Source of the DNA: Parafannyhessea umbonata
Lineage (GTDB): Bacteria > Actinomycetota > Coriobacteriia > Coriobacteriales > Atopobiaceae
Assembly: GCF_900111255.1 (NCBI RefSeq)
Contig: NZ_FOGP01000001.1
Span: 346,894-410,893, forward strand
Direction of reading: 5' to 3'
DNA: 64,000 bases
Part shown: positions 57,895 through 64,000 of the stretch, piece by piece
How the letters are laid out: every line of letters starts with the position of its first letter
Numbering within the stretch: position 1 is the first letter of the stretch
The notes under the pieces: model-generated
Databases searched by the model: none
What the model was told of the DNA's origin: nothing
The model's input: the letters and a program-made list of their open reading frames with translations, nothing else
Made by a program: the position numbers and the translations under genes

Positions 57895-60800
57895 ATGGCG
57901 TTCGTCCATCTTCACAACCACTCGTGCTTTTCCATCCTTGACGCGGCGACCCGCATCCCCGACATGGTCAAGCGCGCCGTCGACCTCCAGATGCCGGCCG
58001 TCGCCCTTACGGACCACGGCTACATGTTCGGCATCCCCGAGCTCGACCTGGAGTGCCGCAAGTACAACGACGGCCAGAAGAACATGAAGCAGTGGCGCCA
58101 CGACGTCGAGTGCTTCCAGAAGGGCTGGGAGCTCGACGAGCCCGAGGCCGACGCGGACGACGCCGACTACTTCGACCGCGTCCACGACCAGTGGGCCTCC
58201 GACGTCAAGGTGTGGGAGGACAGCGGCCACGACCTTGACGCCGTCAAGGCCAACCGGCCCAAGCTCAAGGTCAAGCCGCTCTTCGGCTGCGAGGCCTACT
58301 TCATCAAGGACGACTGCATCGAGCGCGGCACCAAGCAGCGCCGCTTCCACCTGATCCTCATCGCCAAGAACGAGACCGGCTACGTCAACCTGATCAAGTG
58401 CATGTCCATGGCCGCTGGCCACGAGATGATGTACTACAAGCCGCGCACCACCTTCGCGATGCTCGAGAAGTACCACGAGGGGATCATCTGCCAGAGCGCC
58501 TGCGTCCAGGGGGTCATCCAGCAGTGCGTGCTCGACGGCCAGTTCGACGAGGCGCGCGAGTGGGCCCAGAAGTTCAAGGGCCTCTTCGGCGACGACTTCT
58601 ACATGGAGATCCAGGACCACGGCCTCAACTTCCGCAACGGCTGGGACGACCGCAAGCTCGACGAGTACCTGGTCAAGCTCGCCCACGAGCTCGACATCAA
58701 GGTCATCGCAACCAACGACTTCCACTACCTCTCGCGCGAGGACGCGCCCACGCAGGACATCCTCTCGTGCATCGGCAAGGCCACCACGCTCGACGACCCC
58801 AGTCGCATGCGCATGGAGGGGACCGAGTTCTACATGAAGACCGAGGACGAGATGCGCGAGCTCTTCTCGTGGTGTCCCGAGGCCTGCGACAACACCCTCG
58901 AGGTGGCCGAGAAGTGCAGCTACGAGCTCGACTGGGACTCCATGTTCCTGCCCGAGTACCCTGGCCTGCGCGAGGGCGAGACCGCAAACGAGCGCTTCCG
59001 CGAGGAGTGCGAGAAGGGCCTCGCCAAGCGCTACGGCGAGAACTGGCGCGACATCACCATCGGCGACTGGAACGTCAAGGACCGCTTCGAGCACGAGTAC
59101 AAGATCATCACCGAGAAGGGCTTCGCAAACTACTTCCTGATCGTCCAGGACTACGTCGAGTGGGCCAAGAACAACGGCATCGGCGTCGGCCCGGGCCGTG
59201 GCTCGGCCGCAGGCGCAATCGTTGCCTACGCCATGAACATCACCAACTTCGACCCGCTGGACAACGGCCTGATGTTCGAGCGATTCCTCTCGCCCGAGCG
59301 TACCGAGATGCCCGATATCGATATGGACTTCGACGACGAGCACCTCCAGGATGTCCTCCAGCACGTGCGCGACGTCTACGGAGAGGACCGCGTCTGCAAG
59401 GTCATCACCTACTCGACCATCAAGGCCAAACAGGCCATCAACGACGCCAACCGCGTCCTGGGCTTCCCGGTCTACAAGGGCCAGCAGCTCTCGAAGATGC
59501 TGTCCAACGACCCCAAGCTCTCGCTGCCCAACGCCCTGCACAAGAACGAGAAGAAGCCCGACCAGTACTCCCCGGACTTCGAGAAGGCCTACAACGAGGA
59601 CGCCGACGCCCACCGCATCATCGACTCGGCCCTGGCCATCGAGGGCCTCACCCGCGGCGAGGGCGTCCACGCCTGTGCGACGTTGATCGCGCCCACACCG
59701 GTCACCGACCACGTTCCCACCAAGCTCGACACCAAGGGCAACGTCACCATCACCCAGTACGAGGGCCACTCGGTCGCCGACATGGGCCTGCTCAAGATGG
59801 ACTTCCTTGGCCTGCGCACCCTGACGGTCATCAACAAGGCCATTGCCAACATCAGGCATTCGTACCCCAACGCGTCGGACATCGACAAGATGCCCGACGC
59901 GGTCAAGGCGACGCTCAAGGACGGCGCCACCTGCGTCGACATCGACCCGGACAAGATCGACTTCTCGGACCCCAAGATCTACGAGCTCCTCGGCTCCGGC
60001 CAGACCGCGGGCGTCTTCCAGGTCGAGTCGGGCGGCATGACCCAGACCATCAAGAACATGCAGCCCAACCAGTACAAGCAGATCGTCGCTCTCATCGCGC
60101 TCTACCGACCCGGCCCTCTGGGTGCCGGCATGGTCGACAGCTACATCAACCGTATGCACGGCAAGGAGAAGATCTCCTACTACGACGACCGCCTCAAGCC
60201 GATCCTGGAAGAGACCTACGGCACCATGGTCTACCAGGAGCAGGTCATGCAGATCTCCATGAAGATGTCCGGCTTCACGCCCGGCGAGTCCGACTCGCGC
60301 ATGCGCAAGCCCGTGGCAAAGAAGAAGATCAAGATGCTGACCGACCAGATCTTCCACTGGGAGGGCGACGGCGCCGACGAGACCATCTACGACCACTGGA
60401 TGAACGGCGCGGAGCACAACGGCTACAAGCGAGAGATCGCGCAGGAGATCTGGGAGAACGTCCTCGAGTTCGCGTCCTACGCATTCAACAAGTCCCACTC
60501 GGCCGGCTACGCCATCCTGGTTATGCAGACCGCCTGGCTCAAGGCGTACTTCCCGAACGAGTTCATGGCCTCGGTCCTCACCTCCTACATGGGCAAGACC
60601 GACAAGATCGTCCACTACGTCACGGCCTGCAACCACGACGGCACCACGGTCCTGCCCCCCGACATCAACGAGTCCGGCCGCGACTTCACCGCAACCCCGG
60701 ATGGCATCCGATTCGGCTTCGCCGGCATCCGTGGCGTGGGCGCCGCGGTGGGCGAGGCCATCATGGCCGAGCGCGACGCCAACGGACCCTTCAAGAACCT

Positions 60801-61800
60801 GCACGACTTCTGCGAGCGCGTCGACGGCAGCCAGGCCAACCGCCGCGTCGTCGAGGCGCTTATCAAGGCGGGTGCCTTCGACGCCATGGGCTACCCGCGC
60901 AAGCAGCTGATGGGGTTCGTCGACAAGAACAATCCCGCCAACATCATCGATGCGGCGGCCAAGCGCCAGAAGGACAAGGCCAACGGCCAGGTCTCGATGT
61001 TCGACATGTTCGCGGCCGTCGAGGGTGCGGGCTTCCAGGACGAGATTCCCGAGCCTGACGGCGACGAGTGGGACCGCCACACCAAGCTCCAGGCCGAGCA
61101 CGACGTCCTGGGTCTCTACGTCTCGGATCACCCGCTGCGCCCGTTCGAGTACGCGCTCTCCAAGGCACGCGATTGCACGGTCAGCGAGGCCATGGCCTCC
61201 GAGGAGTACGTCGACCCCGCGACCGGCACGGCCGGCACGCGCTACAAGGTCGAGGACGGCAAGACCATCCGTCTCGCAGGCATGGTTCCCGCCGGAGGCG
61301 TCGCCAAGAAGGTCACCAAGAAGGGCGACCAGATGGCCATCGTCACCCTCGAGGACATGGAGGGCGAGATCCCCCTGGTCGTCTTCCCAAAGACCTATGC
61401 GGAGTGCGCCACGATCCTGCAGGGCGACGTCGACCCGGTCACCGGCGAGCGCGTCGGCGACGTCTTCATCCAGGCCACGGGCAAGATCGAGCACGGTGAC
61501 AGGGGAGACCAGCTGATTTGCCAGAAGATCGTTGCCATGGAGCTCAACGAGAAGACCAACCGCCCCAAGGTCATCGAGATCTACATTCCGTCCAAGATGC
61601 TCTCCATGGACAGGATGGAGCGCCTCCAGTCCATCTTCGACCGCTACGACGGGCTCGACCGCGTCGAGCTGATGGTCGAGAGCGCCTCTGGCGACATGAT
61701 GCGCATGGAGCTCCCCACCAAGGTCGATGCCAAGAACATGGTGCTCCTGGCCGAGGTCGACGACTTCGTCGGCAGGGAGGGCCACGTCCAGGTGGCATAG
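57895..61800 (+). CDS. dnaE: DNA polymerase III subunit alpha
   Basis: A 1301-residue DnaE, longer than the usual 1150-1200. The PHP domain begins FVHLHNHSCFSILDAATRI and has ALTDHGYMFG. Between that and PLFGCEAYFIKDDC (about residue 127) lies an extra acidic, Trp-containing stretch of about 65 residues. Polymerase acids are in MPDIDMDFDDEHLQDV and LLKMDFLGLRTL; FAGIRGVG is the HhH region; an OB domain (RLAGMVPAGGVAKKVTKKG) ends the protein. The ATG at 57895 has AAGGGGAG upstream; a longer frame reaches back into addA. The full length and OB end favour the replicative DnaE1 type over the SOS mutasome DnaE2. Confidence 0.93.
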   Translation: MAFVHLHNHSCFSILDAATRIPDMVKRAVDLQMPAVALTDHGYMFGIPELDLECRKYNDGQKNMKQWRHDVECFQKGWELDEPEADADDADYFDRVHDQWASDVKVWEDSGHDLDAVKANRPKLKVKPLFGCEAYFIKDDCIERGTKQRRFHLILIAKNETGYVNLIKCMSMAAGHEMMYYKPRTTFAMLEKYHEGIICQSACVQGVIQQCVLDGQFDEAREWAQKFKGLFGDDFYMEIQDHGLNFRNGWDDRKLDEYLVKLAHELDIKVIATNDFHYLSREDAPTQDILSCIGKATTLDDPSRMRMEGTEFYMKTEDEMRELFSWCPEACDNTLEVAEKCSYELDWDSMFLPEYPGLREGETANERFREECEKGLAKRYGENWRDITIGDWNVKDRFEHEYKIITEKGFANYFLIVQDYVEWAKNNGIGVGPGRGSAAGAIVAYAMNITNFDPLDNGLMFERFLSPERTEMPDIDMDFDDEHLQDVLQHVRDVYGEDRVCKVITYSTIKAKQAINDANRVLGFPVYKGQQLSKMLSNDPKLSLPNALHKNEKKPDQYSPDFEKAYNEDADAHRIIDSALAIEGLTRGEGVHACATLIAPTPVTDHVPTKLDTKGNVTITQYEGHSVADMGLLKMDFLGLRTLTVINKAIANIRHSYPNASDIDKMPDAVKATLKDGATCVDIDPDKIDFSDPKIYELLGSGQTAGVFQVESGGMTQTIKNMQPNQYKQIVALIALYRPGPLGAGMVDSYINRMHGKEKISYYDDRLKPILEETYGTMVYQEQVMQISMKMSGFTPGESDSRMRKPVAKKKIKMLTDQIFHWEGDGADETIYDHWMNGAEHNGYKREIAQEIWENVLEFASYAFNKSHSAGYAILVMQTAWLKAYFPNEFMASVLTSYMGKTDKIVHYVTACNHDGTTVLPPDINESGRDFTATPDGIRFGFAGIRGVGAAVGEAIMAERDANGPFKNLHDFCERVDGSQANRRVVEALIKAGAFDAMGYPRKQLMGFVDKNNPANIIDAAAKRQKDKANGQVSMFDMFAAVEGAGFQDEIPEPDGDEWDRHTKLQAEHDVLGLYVSDHPLRPFEYALSKARDCTVSEAMASEEYVDPATGTAGTRYKVEDGKTIRLAGMVPAGGVAKKVTKKGDQMAIVTLEDMEGEIPLVVFPKTYAECATILQGDVDPVTGERVGDVFIQATGKIEHGDRGDQLICQKIVAMELNEKTNRPKVIEIYIPSKMLSMDRMERLQSIFDRYDGLDRVELMVESASGDMMRMELPTKVDAKNMVLLAEVDDFVGREGHVQVA

Positions 61801-62129
61801 CATCGTCGTCCCAATCGAATCGATTCCGCCCGCACCGCCGCGTAAACATAACGTGGCCCGTGAGGGCTTCCTGTCCCGCTCAGGTAAGGGTTTCTGTGCT
61901 ACGCGGCAGCCGAGGGTGCCAGCGCGGTGAGCATGGGTCCGTTTGGGGGCGTTTGCGATGCCATCGCGATGTTCTGCGCAAGCGAAGGCCCCTTCGTCCT
62001 TTCTGTGACTCTGTCGGTATCTTTTTTTGCTGGACGGGCACACTATACTCAGTCGGCTCGCCCCAGGGCGCCCGGCCGCGGCGCGTCGCCCGACCGCCGC
62101 AAGGAGGGGTGGCAAAAGGAGGAAGGTCT
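61801..62129. other. Intergenic region before desulfoferrodoxin gene (329 bp)
   Basis: No gene seen. TATACT at 62044-62049 with a T-run 16 bases upstream is a probable promoter for the desulfoferrodoxin gene. No clear terminator for dnaE was found. Confidence 0.45.
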
Positions 62130-62510
62130 ATGGCTGAGGTCACGTTCTACCGTTGTGCGAAGTGTGGAAACCTGGTCATGCTGGTCAACGATGGTGGCGG
62201 CACGCTTAGCTGCTGCGGCGAACCCATGAAGAAGCTCGTCGCCGGCTCCGTCGATGCCGCCGTCGAGAAGCACGTGCCTGCCATCGAGCCCGAAGGCGAG
62301 CGCATCAGCATCAAGGTCGGCGAGGTCGAGCACCCCATGCTCGAGGAGCACTACATCGAGTGGATCGCGCTCGCCAACGACGGAAGGGCTATCATCAAGT
62401 ATCTCAAGCCGGGCGAAGAGCCCACCGCGCGCTTCCGCGTCGCGGCCGGGTCGCACGGCACGGTCTATGCCTACTGCAACCTGCATGGGCTCTGGAAGGC
62501 CGAGTTCTAG
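62130..62510 (+). CDS. Desulfoferrodoxin (superoxide reductase)
   Basis: A 126-residue two-iron protein. The N-terminal desulforedoxin domain has FYRCAKCGNLV and LSCCGEPM (four Cys for iron centre I). The C-terminal superoxide reductase domain has the catalytic His/Cys ligands in VEHPMLEEHYIEWI and YAYCNLHGLWKAEF. It reduces superoxide to peroxide without making oxygen, a typical defence of anaerobes; electrons come from rubredoxin or similar. GGAGGAAGG precedes the ATG at 62130. Confidence 0.95.
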   Translation: MAEVTFYRCAKCGNLVMLVNDGGGTLSCCGEPMKKLVAGSVDAAVEKHVPAIEPEGERISIKVGEVEHPMLEEHYIEWIALANDGRAIIKYLKPGEEPTARFRVAAGSHGTVYAYCNLHGLWKAEF

Positions 62511-62547
62511 CACTAACCAAGGCATCGCCCCGCGCGGGCGGCCGAGT

Positions 62548-62594
62548 CCCTCCAAGGGTGTTCCCCAAGGGTGGGGCGCCCTTGGAGGGATTTT
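62548..62594 (+). terminator. Hairpin between desulfoferrodoxin and NadE-like genes, sequestering a ribosome site
   Basis: CCCTCCAAGGG and CCCTTGGAGGG form a perfect 11-bp stem, with an inner CCCC/GGGG pair in the loop, followed by ATTTTC. The 3' arm contains GGAGGG, eight bases before the next start codon, so the hairpin both resembles a terminator and hides the ribosome site. Confidence 0.7.
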
Positions 62595-62597
62595 CAT

Positions 62598-64000
62598 ATG
62601 AGGATTGGCGTCGGCCAGATCAACACGAAGCCCGGTGACCTTGCGGCCACCATCGACCGCATGGTCGCCTACTCGGAGCGCGCGATGGGGCATGGGGTCG
62701 ACCTCCTGGTCTTTCCCATGGCGGCCCTTACGGGGCCATTTCCCCTTGCCGAGGGGCAAAGGGACGACTTCCTCCTGGACACCTTCGACGCGCTCGCCGA
62801 TGCCGCGACGCGCCTCGCGTGTCCCGCGATCGTCCCCATCGTGAGCGACATCGAGGGTGACACCCTGCCCGAGGCCATGCTCCTCAAGGATGGCGCCATC
62901 GCCCCGCTCAAGCTCACCGCCTACGCGGCGAACGTTGGAGACGCCGACTCCGTGCCCTCTCCCGGCGACCCCTCGCCGGACCTGCCGGAGTTCGACGTCT
63001 GCGGCCTTCGCTTCGGCCTGGCCTTCACCTACGACGACCTCGACGACTACGCCTCGTTCGACTTCGGCCTCGACGTGCTCCTGTTCGTCTCGGGCTACGG
63101 CTACGCCGCGGACGACTCCTCGTCGGCGCTCGGCGGCGCGCTGACCGACAACCGCTTTGTCGGAGACGCCCGCACCACCGGCGCGTGGCTCATCGGCGCT
63201 GGCTCCCTGGGCGGCTACGGCACGCAGGTCTACACTGGCTCGAGCTTCGCGCTTTCTCCCGAGGGCGCCCTCGTCGCGAGCGCCCCGGCCTTCGAGGAGG
63301 ACCTCATGGTCGTCGACGTCACGCCTTGCGCTCGCGCCACGGAGGGCGACGCTCACACAGCCGAGAATGACGCGCCATCCCTCGCTGACGTCTCTGCCCT
63401 CGAACAGTCCAAGCTCACCCCCGAGGTCTACAACCGTCCGCTCTACCTCTGGCAGGCGCTTGTCCTCGGCCTGCGCGACTTCGTGAACAAGCAGGGTGGC
63501 CGTCAGGTCTCCCTCGTGATCGACGGAACGCTCTCGTCCATGGTCACGGCGGCGCTCGCGACAGACGCATTCGGCCCGTCCAACGTTCATGCCATCGTCG
63601 ACTGCCCCGGTGACCTCGAGCGCGAGGCCGCCTGCCAGCGTCTCGCCATCAACCTGAGGCTGGACGCGCGCAGCGCATCGGACATCCCGCGCCTGCCCCG
63701 CGCCGACACGCCGGCGGACGAGCTGCTGCGCCGCGGCATCGTCGAGGCGTATCTTGCGGCCACGTCCCAAAACCTCGGCGCGACGCCGCTCTCCACGCTC
63801 GACAAGACCGAGCTTGCCATCGGAAGATCGCATCTGGCGCCCATGGCCGCGCAGTTCATGCCCCTCGGCGACGTCTACCGCTCCGCCGTCGTCGACCTCG
63901 CGCGCATGCGCAACGCCATGAGTCCCGTATTCCCCACGGTGTCGCTGTCGTCTCGGGAGGTTCCGACCATCGGCAGGCTCCTGCGTGACGGTTACTCGGA
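62598..64000 (+). CDS. NadE-like protein with degenerate active sites (cut by window end)
   Basis: Open for 467 codons to the edge. Overall layout is that of glutamine-dependent NAD synthetase: an N-terminal nitrilase-like domain (residues about 1-260) and a NadE domain. Key residues appear lost. Where nitrilases have FPE the protein reads LLVFPMAALTG (Glu to Met); where they have CED it reads FTYDDLDD (no Cys). The ATP loop SGGxDS reads VIDGTLSSM. DKTELAIGR and MPLGDVYRSAVVDLARMRN still match the family. The frame is intact, so it looks like a maintained pseudoenzyme, not a decaying gene. The only Shine-Dalgarno sits in the preceding hairpin. Confidence 0.7.
   Translation, partial: MRIGVGQINTKPGDLAATIDRMVAYSERAMGHGVDLLVFPMAALTGPFPLAEGQRDDFLLDTFDALADAATRLACPAIVPIVSDIEGDTLPEAMLLKDGAIAPLKLTAYAANVGDADSVPSPGDPSPDLPEFDVCGLRFGLAFTYDDLDDYASFDFGLDVLLFVSGYGYAADDSSSALGGALTDNRFVGDARTTGAWLIGAGSLGGYGTQVYTGSSFALSPEGALVASAPAFEEDLMVVDVTPCARATEGDAHTAENDAPSLADVSALEQSKLTPEVYNRPLYLWQALVLGLRDFVNKQGGRQVSLVIDGTLSSMVTAALATDAFGPSNVHAIVDCPGDLEREAACQRLAINLRLDARSASDIPRLPRADTPADELLRRGIVEAYLAATSQNLGATPLSTLDKTELAIGRSHLAPMAAQFMPLGDVYRSAVVDLARMRNAMSPVFPTVSLSSREVPTIGRLLRDGYS

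Noticed and set aside
57874-62115. 1413-codon minus-strand frame opposite dnaE
   Set aside because: Same shadow effect; the dnaE strand carries complete polymerase motifs.

Overview
The window is GC-rich, densely packed bacterial DNA. Gene content suggests a host-associated anaerobe of the Actinobacteria, most likely class Coriobacteriia (Olsenella/Atopobium/Collinsella relatives). The grounds are high GC, a SUF-only Fe-S system, a desulfoferrodoxin, GatCAB, mannose-family PTS components, a BceRSAB-like module and secreted proteins with YR(L)(F/Y)NPYT-type repeats. This placement is inference; no rRNA or tRNA lies in the window.

Layout. 1-9.9 kb: the tail of a histidine kinase, a DUF4867-like protein, a membrane protein, a secreted CotH-kinase-like surface protein, then a response regulator, sensor kinase, ABC ATPase and FtsX-type permease in the order of a peptide-antibiotic sensing and resistance module. 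10-12.2 kb: PTS IIB-IIC-IID with no IIA. 12.7-14.5 kb: a TrpB2-type tryptophan synthase beta chain behind a Trp-codon leader peptide and an attenuator. 14.5-19.4 kb: argJ-argB-argD divergent from argC, then a TMEM175-like channel gene. 20.2-26 kb: a damaged TPP riboswitch, a two-gene AbiE-like cassette, then an intact TPP riboswitch controlling a thiamine-precursor transporter operon. 26.3-35.5 kb: an LTA-synthase-like enzyme, an M18 aminopeptidase, a Ser/Gly-rich membrane protein, a secreted C69 dipeptidase and class II fructose-bisphosphate aldolase. 36-41.6 kb: sufCBDSU plus an Rrf2 regulator. 42-45.5 kb: gatCAB. 45.8-50.6 kb: an NlpC/P60 hydrolase, an iron alcohol dehydrogenase, an Mbeg1-like protein and a TrpR/YerC-like regulator. 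50.8-57.6 kb: addB-addA. 57.9-64 kb: dnaE behind a SOS-box-like site, a desulfoferrodoxin, and a NadE-like protein cut by the window end whose catalytic motifs look lost.

Most notable beyond ordinary genes: (1) a 12-base motif GGGGAGAAGYGC present eight times, on both strands, in coding and non-coding DNA; (2) the AbiE-like cassette lying between a broken and an intact copy of the same TPP riboswitch; (3) a Trp attenuator in front of trpB2; (4) a NadE-like putative pseudoenzyme whose ribosome binding site sits in a hairpin; (5) a perfect match to the Gram-positive LexA box upstream of dnaE; (6) a small GGTCACCC-AATCGG repeat family. All calls come from reading the sequence; no database search or folding program was run.
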